A stretch of DNA of 52,500 bases from Prorocentrum cordatum (GCA_963575745.1 CAUYUJ010022393.1:75001-127500), one strand, 5' to 3'; counted from the first letter of the stretch, positions 39,171-49,539 are shown. The notes: a model not told the origin generated them from the sequence alone. Numbers and translations are program-made.

Positions 39171-39702
39171 TTTTGTGGCCCCATAGGGAGCTCCACCGAA
39201 GGCCCCAGTGCCGCCGCCCGCATGCGTCCCGCACACCCAATTCGACACACCCCTCACACGTTTCGCGGCCCCATAAGGGGCTCCACCGAAGGCCCCAGTG
39301 CCGCCGCCCGCACGCGCCCCGCACACCCACTTCGGCACGCCCCTCACATGCTTCGTGACCCCATGGGGAGCTCCACCGAAAGGCCCCAGTGCCGCCGCCC
39401 GCATGCGTCCCGCACACCCAATTCGGCACACCCCTCACACGCTTCGTGGCCCCATAGGGAGCTCCACCGAAGGCCCCAGTGCCGCCGCCCGCATGCGTCC
39501 CGCACACCCAACTCGGGCACCGAAGGCTCCATTGCCGCCGCCCGCATGCGTCCCGCACGCCCGATTCGGCACACCCCTCACCCGTTTCGTGGCCCCATAG
39601 GGAGTTGCACCGAAGGCCCCAGTGCCGCCGCCCGCATGCGTCTCGCACACCCAATTGGGCACACACCTCACACGTTTCGTGGCCCCATAGGGAGCTGGTG
39701 GT
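39170..39702. repeat. 90-bp minisatellite
   Basis: The CCCCATAGGGAGC landmark recurs at 39179, 39269, 39359, 39450, 39593 and 39683 (90-91 base spacing; the 143-base step contains an extra ~52-base partial unit). Units are 85-95% alike by eye. Because 90 is divisible by three, both strands stay open over several units, giving repetitive frames such as G-A-F-G-G-A-P-Y-G-A on the minus strand. An isolated partial unit lies at about 40,162-40,215. Confidence 0.85.
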
Positions 39703-40735
39703 CCCTACAGCTTCCCTGGGGCAGATTTCTTCGTCGTCGTCCTCCGTCGTCGACGTCCGACCTGCGCGCGTCGCAGGGGTTCCGCGTAGCGCGGCGGCCA
39801 CAACCTTGAGCTTTGGAGTGCGCGGGCAAAGAGGAAGGAACAGAAGGGGAGGAAACGGGCGCGATCCTCGTGTGGGGCGTGCCAACATGGGCGTCGCGGC
39901 GCGCGGGCGCTGCCCGTCGGGGTTTCCAGGACAACTCCTTTCGGAGGCTACGCTCAGTGTCACGAGTTCTCAGAGTTAGGCAGACCCAAGCCATTCACAG
40001 ACGTATGCATTTACATTAGGCGACTCCATGCTCGCAGTCATGCAAATACAATCAATCACGCGCATATTCATTCATAATCAGACCCACTCGCGCTTAGACT
40101 CGCCCGCGCTCAAGGTTTCATGCTCAGACCTCTCGTTTTCGTTCGTGTTGTGTATCCTATCACAGTTCGGCACACCCCTCATACGGTTCGCGACCCCATA
40201 GGGAACGCCGCCGAAAACTATATTCACAATTGCGGTACTCAAACTGCGTATGGTTGGGTCCTTCGCCAGGCTAATTGTTCAATCAGGGTTTCTGGAACGA
40301 GCCAGGTGGCCTTTGGCTTGTTCCTGCCCTGTTGCCCTCGGACGAGACGTCTCGGATCTCTGACGCCTCGGTTTGTTCGAGTGGCCAGCCCCAGAGTTCT
40401 TGGCCCCCTCCTCGGGACTATTGGTTTCTCCCTGTCCAGTCTTTTGACGGCCTCCAGGCCCAGAAGCGAACCTGGGGCGCCGAGAACGGAAACATGCATG
40501 GTACGATTTCTTTTGAGTCACAAAAAGAGGTCGTGATCTTTCTTCGGTCGGGACCGCGTTCCACTTTCCAGCGAAGGACCGGAAGACGTCGCGCGAGCGG
40601 GACATGGCGAATTTATTGGCAGGATGTGCGCGTACGTCTACGCGTCCGACCCCGCCGCCGCCGCCAGCGCCACTACGGGGTCTACACGACTCCAGTCAGG
40701 ATCGCAACATCCCCCCTTCTTGTTCCCTCTTCCTC
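39703..40735. other. Intergenic region, one orphan minisatellite unit
   Basis: Holds the partial 90-bp unit at 40,162-40,215. Frames at 40.1-40.8 kb (138 and 179 codons, overlapping) show no motif that I recognise and I do not call them genes. Confidence 0.4.
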
Positions 40736-40808
40736 TTCCTTCCCTTTCTCCCTCCTTCCTCCTCCGCCTCCTGCCTCCTCCCTCCTCCTTCGCTCCTGTT
40801 CCCTCCTC
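40715..40808 (+). repeat. Pyrimidine tract before spliced-leader relict
   Basis: A nearly pure C/T stretch (TCC, CTT and TTCC mixtures) ending in CCCCTAG. Its position before the TAG of the relict is what an acceptor for trans-splicing would look like. Confidence 0.6.
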
Positions 40809-40845
40809 CCCTAGCCCCATCTAGCTCAAGTCATCTTGGCCCCGG
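40809..40845 (+). other. Degenerate spliced-leader relict, tandem
   Basis: 40809-40830 reads CCCTAG, a disturbed middle, then AGCTCAAG, matching the DinoSL with several changes and an insertion. 40831-40845 begins TCATCTTGGC, matching the truncated second copy with about five mismatches in 15. Weaker than the other two, but the same order, spacing and upstream pyrimidine tract are present. Confidence 0.6.
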
Positions 40846-43402
40846 CCAGGGGACGAGGGGATAGCTCGGATCTATCGCGGCAGCGCGCGATGGCCCCCCC
40901 CCCGGCATGGCTGCCTGGCTCGAGCTGTTCACGCAGCCTTCGGGAGTGTCGCGGCAGGGATTGCGCATGCGAAGGGCGCGGAGGGCAAGCCGACCCGCCG
41001 CAGTTACGCGCTCGTGGCAGCAATGGTTCGGAGCGCCGCCCAGTCTTCGGCTGGGCAGCAGCGCGTCGAGCCAGTTACCGAGCGCTTGGAGAAGGCGCTC
41101 ATCACAATTCAGTGTGCTGCTACCTCAAGGCGGAAGCCGACGCTCAGCGAGGCCAATACGTTGCCTTAAAAGATGGGCAGAGCGCAGCTGACAAACCGAG
41201 GGGGGAGCTTTCCAAGTCACGGAACGCCCACGTGCATCACGACATAATGATTGCGGGGGACAGGTGTGCTAATTGGCGTCTCCCAGGAGGCGCAGCCCGA
41301 GAAGACGGAAGGGCCTAGCACAGAGCATAATAAACATCTTCAGCAGGTCAGGATGACAACCACGTTGCATACTCAGACTTTCTTTCCAATCGAGAAGTTC
41401 CCAACCATGGCTGCGATCGTGGGATCACACGGGGGTGACAAGCGCATCCAGGAGAACCGTTCTATACCATCATCCGCAGCAGAGGTATTCACGACCAGTT
41501 CCAGAGCGATGCAGAGGCAGTCATGCCTCTCACGTGCGCGTCGAGGGCAGTATGGAGCAGATCTTGTCAGCAGAGAGCGTTCCCAGTCCTCTGCTAAACC
41601 CGACAAGCCACCCTCGAGGTGGCGAGCGTTTACCTTCTTCGAAATACACAGATCAATGTGTGGTCTGTGTACACAGTTTGTGTCTTCAACTGTGTATTTT
41701 CGTGTGTGGGCCCACCGTCTACACAGATCGTGGTGTGATCTGTGTACACAGATTTTGTTCCCATCTGTGTATTTGGAGTGTGACCCTCGCGGGTTGTGTT
41801 TATTGGGCGGGAACTTTCACGTTTCTCTTTCGGCTGGTCCAGGGGGGGCGTCGTACGCGGTCGAAATACACAGTTCGTGTCTCGAATTGTGCATTTGTTA
41901 CGCGCCGCTCGCTGGAGTGGTCACTGGGCGGGAGTTTCCGCGGGTCGCCCGGCTGGTCCAGCAGGGGGCCGTGGTCTGGGAGTGCAAAGGCGCGGGGGGG
42001 GTGGGGATGGTGGGCTGTGGGAATGAAGAGGTTCGATAGGGGGGGTGGCAAGGGGCCGGGGATGAACGGGACTGGACGAGACGGGAGGAAATTGGCCCAG
42101 GAGGAGCTGCATCATCGGTGTCAGCATCACGAGGACGAGACAGGCGGGGGGGGGCAGAAGGGAGGGGACATGATCTGCAGTAGGGCGTAGAGGATGGGAG
42201 GAGGGCAAGCACGTGGACGATGGGGGAATTCATCCGGCGGAGGAGGACGACGAGGAACGACATGATTTGGCACATGGGGGGGTGACAATGTGGACGAGGG
42301 GCTTGATGAGGACTGGGGCTAGTCGGAGGGGCATGAGGAGGGTGGGGCCACAGCGAAGGGATATTGGGAGGAGGCGGGGGATGGGGCATGAGCTTGAGGC
42401 GGGCGCCAGCTAACGCCTAACTGAACAGTGTTTAGCGTGTCCGTGCCCCTCCCAGAACAGTGACCGGTTGCAGAACTTCATGATATGGGTAATCGTGCGC
42501 CTCGTGCTTCCCGGCCGAAGTCTCGGGTCCACGACGCCCCTTGGCGTAACGTTGATGCCGCCCCGATTTTCCAGACCGCACGTGCACAGATCGTCATAAT
42601 ATGTGCTTCAACGTTTGTTTCCTGACCCTCTTTACACTAACAGACCCACGTTGAAATTCAACTAGAGGTCAATACTGCTCTGGCACAGGGCGTCCAGCTG
42701 CTCAGTTCTGGCAACGCATCGTTTAACAGCCAGTGCAGAAGAGAGAGTACTTAGCTCAGCCGTGTTGGTTTCTCTCTTGAGTTCGCACGTACTGCGCGTG
42801 CCCAGGCTGGCCGCATAGCCTCATACATTCCTCCACCAGCAATGTTGCTTCCAGTTTTCAAATCCCAAAGCGGGGCACTCGTTGGACTCCCTGTTTAACT
42901 GTCCGGCCCTACCTTCTGTTGCACTCTTAAGAGCTCGCTGGAAGGATGCAGGACAGTTCCTTTTCAAGGCGGGGCACAAGCCGAAATTGCAAGCCTACAT
43001 GTCAATCGTTTTCCAAGAGTGCGCTTCTTGTAGAAAAACGGAAAGAGGAGACTTGCAGGGACTTGTGGGGAAGGAGCTTGGGACGGGAGTGTGTATTTCA
43101 GCATTGGCGATACATCTTGATTTTGCAATGGTCCTCCTCCTCCTCCTTCTCCTCCTATCTCTTGTACCTGGCAGGGCGCACTGAATGCATATACGGCCTG
43201 ACAGAACGATTTGCGTGTACTTTTCACGGGGCGCACTTCTCACAGGATGCATGTGCGACCTGACAGGGCGAGTTGCGTCCTGGGCCGCAGTGTTGCTGAC
43301 GCTATAGCCCATTACCTTCAATGCCCTCGTCTGATTCGTCTCACGCATCTGTTCAGCATGTTCGCGCATTCGCAGCCGTTGGCACGCATTGGGCTCGGCG
43401 CG
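40846..43402 (+). mobile_element. LINE-B, fragmentary non-LTR element
   Basis: It begins at the spliced-leader relict. Frames between 40.84 and 41.6 kb (160 and 262 codons) have ORF1-like charged composition without clear motifs. No endonuclease or RT motifs are found. At the far end, 43274-43330 encodes C-V-L-G-R-S-V-A-D-A-I-A-H-Y-L-Q-C-P, the terminal LINE Cys/His motif (second Cys replaced by Arg). Between them lie a set of palindromes (41.64-41.90 kb) and G-rich sequence (42.0-42.4 kb), so most of the body is deleted or replaced. 42.42-42.88 kb shows nothing recognisable. Confidence 0.5.
41640..41896. repeat. Cluster of palindromes built on AATACACAG/CTGTGTATT
   Basis: Arms 41642-41651 and 41690-41699 are perfect 10-base inverted repeats enclosing a 12-base perfect palindrome (41665-41676). 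41720-41729 pairs with 41737-41746, overlapping a 16-base perfect palindrome (41738-41753). 41762-41774 repeats the right arm. 41864-41877 pairs with 41883-41896 (14 bases, two mismatches). All share the same ACACAG core. Confidence 0.8.
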
Positions 43403-43431
43403 CTCTCTCTCTCTCTCTCTCTCTTTTGTTG

Positions 43432-43466
<35 letters not shown>

Positions 43467-43471
43467 ATCTC
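43403..43471. repeat. (CT)n microsatellite
   Basis: Two CT blocks separated by TTTTGTTG, following GCGCG as in LINE-A. It directly follows the LINE-B C-terminal motif. Confidence 0.95.
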
Positions 43472-44804
43472 TGATTACCCACTGGATCCACATCATGAGC
43501 AATCTCTCCCGAAGACCATCAAACGCCGATTCTCGCCTACTACATCGTTCCTGAGTTGCGCAACGCGCAGGCAGACGCCTGGCAAGCATCGCAATGCGAC
43601 TCGCACCTCCGACCTCTCCGTGCGGCCCGCGATCGGCTTCAACGTGGTGAAGTTCCGACTCCAGTGGCTGTGCTTCCTCGGGCCCCGCCCCCCGCCGCTG
43701 CTGGCGACGTCATCCCAGTGGCCCCCGCGCCTTTTCGCCTTGCCGAAGCGCCTCGAGGCGAAGTTCACGCGCGCGCTCCCATCGGCCGCTTTAGCCTCCC
43801 GAATACGGCTGCGACTGGCAAGTCCCCCGATCGCACGCTGGGCCATGGTATCACCCCCGCGGGAATCGTCATCCAGGGCGGCGACAACGACTGCGGCGTC
43901 GTTGCAGCCGTCTTCCTCAGCACCTAGAGGTAGTCTCGACTCCGACATCACCTCCACAGCATGTAGGCGTTTCCCAAAGCTCCTCTCAGTATCTCATACC
44001 AAATCGGGATTTGGATGCCCCGCTTCTGGCGGAGGTGCTCGCACCTACCCCCGCACATCGCGACCAGGGTTCCCCGCTTCCGCCGCGCCGGGCGTTGGCA
44101 GCCCTGTGGTTGCACTATCTCCACGGCCTCCTGAAGTTCCTCATGACGAACCGCTCGGACGTTATGCTGCCGCGCCATCGTCGCACCCCATCGCTTATGG
44201 CGACCACGGCTACAACATTAACATTACCTCGCCCGGTGATCTCATCATCCCCAGCGGTGCCTGGACATCCCCGGCCTTATGAGGTTCATCTGCCTCCTGA
44301 GGGAGCCATTCATATTGGCTCTCTCAGTGGGCCATTGCTACATCCACAATCAGTGAAACTGACCTCGACGGCCCCCGAACGTGATGATGGTTGGCGAGCC
44401 CCCACACCACGCGCTGGACAGCGATATCACCCACGCGGAGCCCCTCGACCAGGTCTGCGACAACCGCGCTGTCGCCGAGGCGCGCAGCCAGCTGCGCCAC
44501 CTCACCGAAGGCGCCTCCCCGCGGTCCGCGGCGGCGAGGCGCGAGGGATTCGCTCGCCCCCGTCAGTCCACTGCTGTTCCTCTCTCTTGTACCCCCCTCC
44601 CTCCTTCCTCCGCCTCCCCCCCTTCCGTGGCTCGGGCACTCGTCCACTTTGTGCGTGAGTGGCCACCGTGGCCTGGCGCGCGGAGCGGGCCCGAGTCCGC
44701 TGGGAGCCAGAGCCGCGCAAGGCCCCGCCCGAGCCTGGTCTCGAACCCATGCCTGCCACAGGGCTGGTTTCGAGCCGTTTTCGGGACCTGGCTGGGCCAG
44801 CGCA
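43472..44804. other. GC-rich region upstream of LINE-C
   Basis: Frames of up to 297 codons on + are Pro/Ser/Ala-rich. They may include a decayed N-terminal ORF1 region of LINE-C, but no motif supports it. 44.55-44.80 kb is GC-rich without signal. Confidence 0.4.
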
Positions 44805-44932
44805 CGTTTCCTCCCTCCTGTCCTCCTCCCTCCCCTTCCCCTCTTCCTCTTCCTCCTCCTCCTCCTCTTCCGCCTCCTCCTCCCCATCCTCCACTTCCTC
44901 CTCCTCCTCCTCCTCTTCCTCTTCATTGCGGA
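44805..44932 (+). repeat. TCC/TTCC pyrimidine tract before LINE-C
   Basis: A nearly pure pyrimidine stretch ending CTCTTCCTCTTCATT, the same 15 bases that end the tract before the LINE-D spliced-leader relict (47,974-47,988). No leader relict follows here. Confidence 0.8.
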
Positions 44933-45217
44933 GACAAGAGCCCCAAGCAGGTCAGACTCGAGCTTCAGACTAAGCGTTTGCAGCGCATCATTCAGGACGC
45001 CTACCACGATCACCACATCGGAGCCCAGAGAAGCAAGGGCATTGTCACCATCGATGCCGTGCCGCTCGTCATTGTCGAGGTCAAGGGCCCTGATGAACCG
45101 TCCAAGCTACGCTGGGACATGCCAATCCTCGCGCGGTTCAAGGTGGACAAACAACCTCTGGTGGCAGCATTTGGACAGGCATTCGCGAGCGTGGATACGT
45201 CTACGTGGTCTATTTAG
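44933..45217 (+). pseudogene. LINE-C ORF1-like domain (C-terminal part)
   Basis: The frame ending at TAG 45215-45217 encodes, from just after the pyrimidine tract, K-S-P-K-Q-V-R-L-E-L-Q-T-K-R-L then a hydrophobic/basic beta-rich stretch with V-P-L-V-I-V-E-V and F-G-Q-A-F. The pattern resembles the end of LINE-A ORF1 (S-R-K-L ... I-P-V-Q-V-V-K-I). It lacks a coiled coil; that part is either truncated or unrecognisable upstream. The endonuclease frame begins 34 bases after its stop. Confidence 0.45.
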
Positions 45218-45251
45218 CAGAAGGTGGTCGCCCTGGACAACATCACCGTCA

Positions 45252-47435
45252 ATGCGCAATGGCACCATCATATCGTGGAATGCCAGGAGTCTGCTTTGCT
45301 ATCGTTCAAGGCGCCGCAAAGCCAAGATGAACAAGCTTGTCTCGTTCATGCGTAAGAAAGCGGTTATCTTATTGCAGGAATGCCGTGGCACACTACCTAA
45401 ATTGCAGGCGGCCCTCGCTACTTATCCATATCCTTACAAGATCTTCTACAATCACCTCTCGCAGAAGGCGGGAGGCACAGCATTCCTGGTTCCGCTGGCA
45501 GATCGTGATCAGGAGGACCCTCAGGTGCACTTTGACCATCAGATAATGGCCGCGGGAAGGGTGGCCCTTCTCACAATATACAACTCCGCTGACAACTTCA
45601 CGATGAAGATCATGAACGTACACAACTTCGAGTTGGACATCGTTGCCCAGTCCAAGATTGCACACACTTGGAAGGAAATGGTCCAATGGAATATTGAGAG
45701 CCCTGTTACTAGAGCGTTTGTGGCTGCTGGAGATTTCAATGTCAAATCAGGTCCCACGCGTAGCTACACCGATCCTGTTTCTCGGACATTTTCGCCAGGA
45801 ACGCTGCCTGCTGAGACAGCCCGAGGCACTCAACCTTTGCAAGCGTTCTGGGAAAGACTCTTTGCGATGGTTACGGAGATCTCCACTGACTGCCCCACGC
45901 ATTACTGCAGAGATACGTCCACGGCGGCTACACTGGATAGGTTCTTCATTGCCACCCCAGCGAACTACTTGCTCGACGTAGAGGTGATCGCGGAGGTGGA
46001 TATTGATGCTGCCGCTATCTCGGACTCCAGGCTCAGCGACCACACACCGATCACCCTGCATCTTAGAGATCGAACCCGCCAGAGTGAGCAGACGGGCATA
46101 CCTGAGCACGTATTTCGAGATCCTCGCTATGGTGAAATTCTTGGTCAGCTTCTTGATGCTGCACAACTACATCGATTTCCAGCGGTCTATCAGTGGAGAT
46201 GCATGAAGGACTTCATGTCTGAGGCGGCACGCCAAGTCCGCAATGAGTTGCAGCGCATGCCGATCTCCGCCAAGGACCCTCGTGCCAAGGGGGGGCGCCT
46301 CATCACGCTCCGAGCTATTTCGCGATGTGTCTGGCGCAACGATGTGGGCACCGCCTACAAGCTGATGGCCACCACGGCCGACGGCGCGCGCTTCCTGGCC
46401 GTCTCCAACGGCTGCGTCGAGCTCGGCGAGCGGCAAGAGTTCGGCGCCCTGATGCGTGCCATCAACTTCGACTACCAGCAGAGGGAGGCATTGCACAAGC
46501 TGCTCAGGCTCCCGCCCAACAGCCTCAGCCTCGCCGATCTGAATGCGCTCCCATCGTTTTTACCCATTGCCCCGTCTTCTGTGCAGCTGCTCGGCTGGGC
46601 TAGTGCATGGCGAACGTCGTTTCGCACGCTGAATCATGTTTGGCAGAGAGCGTTGTCCAGCCTGAAGCAGCATGCGCAGGACAACGCTACCATCGTTCGC
46701 ATTATTGCAGGAAAGTTCTCTGCGCCGTGCTGGCGGCGGCCATTTTCAATCGCCCAATTCTTAGAACGTTCAAGGCTGCCGCCTCCCCGCTTCCCTAGTG
46801 CAGCTGGGTGGCAAGCTGCATTTCGAGCAGCGCGAGAGCACACCAAGCGCGCGGAGCAGGAAGCCCATCGCCCTCATCCGCAGAGGGTATTTACACGCAC
46901 GCTCCGCCCATCCGCCTTTCCCGACTCCTTTCCTATCACTCTTGGCAAGAGGCTGCTCGCTTGGCAAGTGGAGATTCCTGGGGGGCTGAGGTCGGTGGTC
47001 GGGAGGTGGGCCTCATGCAAGACTTGCCTTGCGACCCTCAAGCCATCCTGGCAGTGGAGCATTTTCAAAACGCTGTGCGGCGCGTGGACGACCACCCACA
47101 GGCTCCATATCGGGCACCCCCCAACCAGCTGCGTTTGGGGGTGCACAGCCCCAGATGCGATCGCACACTATTTGAGCTGTCCAAGACTGTATTACCATTG
47201 CGCCTGCCATCCTGCATGGGCACGCAGGCACTTTCCAGCCAGCCCGCTCACTCTCCTTGGCCTCGGGGAGGAGAGCGATTATCAGATCGAAGGCGCCGAG
47301 CTCAGTCGAGCCGAGTGCCTTAAGGCGACAGCCCTCGCTTTCCAGATGTACCACAAAGCGCCGAGAGCGCAAACTATGACTTTACAGCAGGCCATCGACA
47401 TTCGAGGTGCCGCCGAGCTGGCACTCGAAAGATAA
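45252..47435 (+). CDS. LINE-C endonuclease protein without reverse transcriptase
   Basis: The open frame extends upstream to 44391, but coding quality starts at ATG 45252, 34 bases after the ORF1-like stop. This gives 727 residues with no interruption. Endonuclease motifs are all intact (numbering from 44391): W296-N297-A, L-L-Q329-E330-C, G447-D448-F-N450, T-L-D-R-F-F, L-S549-D550-H551. The C-terminus carries C914-x3-C918 ... H926-x3-C930, the LINE terminal zinc motif. Between them are ~360 residues without any RT block (no A-F-P-S, no A-D-D). Either RT was deleted in frame or this is a different protein class. Being intact amid decayed copies, it may be young or under selection. It could nick DNA but not reverse-transcribe. 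Confidence 0.7.
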   Translation: MRNGTIISWNARSLLCYRSRRRKAKMNKLVSFMRKKAVILLQECRGTLPKLQAALATYPYPYKIFYNHLSQKAGGTAFLVPLADRDQEDPQVHFDHQIMAAGRVALLTIYNSADNFTMKIMNVHNFELDIVAQSKIAHTWKEMVQWNIESPVTRAFVAAGDFNVKSGPTRSYTDPVSRTFSPGTLPAETARGTQPLQAFWERLFAMVTEISTDCPTHYCRDTSTAATLDRFFIATPANYLLDVEVIAEVDIDAAAISDSRLSDHTPITLHLRDRTRQSEQTGIPEHVFRDPRYGEILGQLLDAAQLHRFPAVYQWRCMKDFMSEAARQVRNELQRMPISAKDPRAKGGRLITLRAISRCVWRNDVGTAYKLMATTADGARFLAVSNGCVELGERQEFGALMRAINFDYQQREALHKLLRLPPNSLSLADLNALPSFLPIAPSSVQLLGWASAWRTSFRTLNHVWQRALSSLKQHAQDNATIVRIIAGKFSAPCWRRPFSIAQFLERSRLPPPRFPSAAGWQAAFRAAREHTKRAEQEAHRPHPQRVFTRTLRPSAFPDSFPITLGKRLLAWQVEIPGGLRSVVGRWASCKTCLATLKPSWQWSIFKTLCGAWTTTHRLHIGHPPTSCVWGCTAPDAIAHYLSCPRLYYHCACHPAWARRHFPASPLTLLGLGEESDYQIEGAELSRAECLKATALAFQMYHKAPRAQTMTLQQAIDIRGAAELALER

Positions 47436-47987
47436 GCACGCGCCCTCATCCTGATATGGGTGGGGCCGGCGTTTCTTTGTTGTGGTGGGGTGGGAACTTG
47501 GATATTGTTTTGTGTGGGGTGGGGATCCTTCACAGTCCGCTGCGCGTAGCCGCAGAAGCACTTGTACGGTGAGTTGCTCCCGTCCTGCTGCTGCCCTGTC
47601 CCGCGCTCTCTTCTCCTGTGGGGTGGGGGGCTGGAGTTTAGGGTGGGGATCACATTCGCATAACGTAGCATGCTGTGCGATCGAGGGCTCTCTCGCACAG
47701 CGCCGCGTGCACTCTCAAACTCTGGGGCGGGGATGGGGCATGGGTGGGGGGACTCGAGAGTGTTTCGCTCTTCGCTTGCTCGCTTGGACTGCTCGCCTGT
47801 CTCTGTGGGCTCCACTGGTGGCGTAGGTGGCAACGGGGTAGGCTACCCCACGGGAGGTCGAAAAAGACCCTAGCGCCACCCAGTGGGAGCCCACGCTCTC
47901 CCTCGGCCGACGCTCGTGCGCTGGCCTGAGGTCGAGGTCGGCAGACGAACCGTCCCATTGGTTACGTCGTCTCCTCTTCCTCTTCAT
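47436..47987. other. Spacer between LINE-C and LINE-D
   Basis: G-rich on the + strand at 47.45-47.76 kb (GTGGGGTGGGG runs), then mixed. It ends in a pyrimidine-rich tract (47,968-47,990) directly before the spliced-leader relict. No gene supported. Confidence 0.5.
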
Positions 47988-48023
47988 TCCCTAGCCAGCT
48001 GGCTCAAGCCATATTGGTTCAAG
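47988..48023 (+). other. Spliced-leader relict, tandem
   Basis: 47988-48008 reads TCCCTAGCCA, a disturbed TTTT run, then GGCTCAAG (about three differences from the DinoSL). 48009-48023 is the truncated second copy CCATATTGGTTCAAG with two mismatches in 15. A pyrimidine tract precedes it. Same structure as at 33122 and 40809; it marks the start of LINE-D. Confidence 0.8.
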
Positions 48024-48127
48024 ATTCCTGTCTTGGCGGGCTGAGCCCGCATTGGCAACAACGGATACCGCTATTCCACGGTGGGTGAAGCTCTTGAGCA
48101 TGGCAATTCTTTCGCGCCCTATGGGAG

Positions 48128-49256
48128 TTGGGCCACCTCATCAGTTTCTCGTGCAAGGATGTCTGGCGACGGCGAGCAGCAGGCGATCCCGACGGCTACT
48201 CCTGTCTTGGTTCCGCCCCTTCAGACGACGATCTCGCCTTGGGCGAAGGCGAAGCGGGAAGTGTGCAGGCCGACGCATGCAGTGGTAAAAGGAAGGCTGA
48301 TGTCGTCGATTTGTTTTCCCAGGCCGATCAACCGCGATCTTGTCAGCCCGTGTGGTTGTCAGCCCTCGTCGAGCCAATGGAGCGCACCAGCGCCAATCTG
48401 ACTACGCCGCAGGAGCAAGTCGCCGACCGAGAGTTGCGCTTCGAACTAGATATATTGCAGCAGCAGTGCACCAACGTGTCTCGCGACATTCAGTCCACTG
48501 TCGACAGAGCGCTCGACGCCGCACTGAATGCAAAGTTGCAGGCCGAGATGGATGAGCTCGACACCAATTCTCGCACATTGTCTACAGCAGCTTCGCCCCT
48601 TCGGAAGCAGTCGCGTGGGTGGTGCGTCTACCTCTGGTGGCAGCGCCCAGCGCAAGGGCGACGGCCGGCCTCGCTCCCGGCAGGCCGCCGGCGTCAAGGC
48701 AAAGGCGTGGATCGGCGGGCCCGAGCGCCCCATGCTCGCGAGAGTCTTGCTGCGCCGCTGCGAATGGGTCAAATCGCCAGCAGGCCCTCACTAAGAATAC
48801 GCAGGCCAATGCCAGCAACTTCTCCGAGTCGTGCACCTTCCAAGCTCCCCGATGAAGACGGGGCCAAGAAGCTCCCCGATGCCGCGAGGGAGCGCGGCTT
48901 ATACTACCAGGACTCCAAGCTCGGCCAGATCGGGCTCCGCGCCAGGTTGGACGCGCCTCCGCGCATCCGCGCCAGCCACAACGTACTCGGACAATGTTGG
49001 CAGAAAGTAGAGGCGGGCACCGGAAGTCCGACGGCATCGATTACAAGCCCAACAGTTAGCAGATGGGATGCAACGGCTTCCGCGGGATTCTGCTCGTCGC
49101 TGTCAACGATGACGTTCGCGCGATGGCCCGCGCCCATGAGCTCGATCACGAGCAATGGGTCACGGAGCCCGAGAGTAGCAGTTATGCTCAGTTCCGGATC
49201 CCCGAGGAGGCCATGCAGGAGTGGCGCAAGGCAGCGGGGCAGAGGGACTCGCTGTA
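48128..49256 (+). pseudogene. LINE-D ORF1-like protein
   Basis: A frame from 48128 contains a coiled-coil stretch (nt ~48,390-48,600; rich in Glu, Leu, Gln, Asp and Ala). It is followed by basic linker and, in another frame (49063-49256), a compact segment L-L-V-A-V-N-D-D-V-R that may be part of the globular domain. Phase changes make exact limits uncertain. The layout parallels LINE-A ORF1. Confidence 0.4.
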
Positions 49257-49539
49257 GGGAATTATCTCCTCGGGCAGACAGACTAGTCAAGCGGCGGTCT
49301 ACCTCGGGCGCGCACTACGCTCGCGGGCAGTCACTGTCGCGCCACGCGTTCCCGTTCAGGGGCCACGGCGCGTGATGCAGGTCTTGGTCGGAAGCGTTTC
49401 TATTCTGGTCAAATTCCAGTTCGCAGCAGCAGTTAGTATCACTCCGTCGTGCTGTTCCCCTTCGTCCTCGGGGAGTTCCTGTTCTTCCGCATCTTCCAGT
49501 TCGGCTGGGTCCACTCCGCCGCGGCCTGGGCGCGATCGT

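Noticed and set aside
39170-39702. Minus-strand repeat protein gene
   Set aside because: The repeat period of 90 keeps frames open automatically; the array contains a frame-disturbing partial unit and abuts microsatellites.
38126-39963. Several 230-410 codon frames on both strands
   Set aside because: They are translations of C runs, the ATC/CA tracts and the 90-bp minisatellite.
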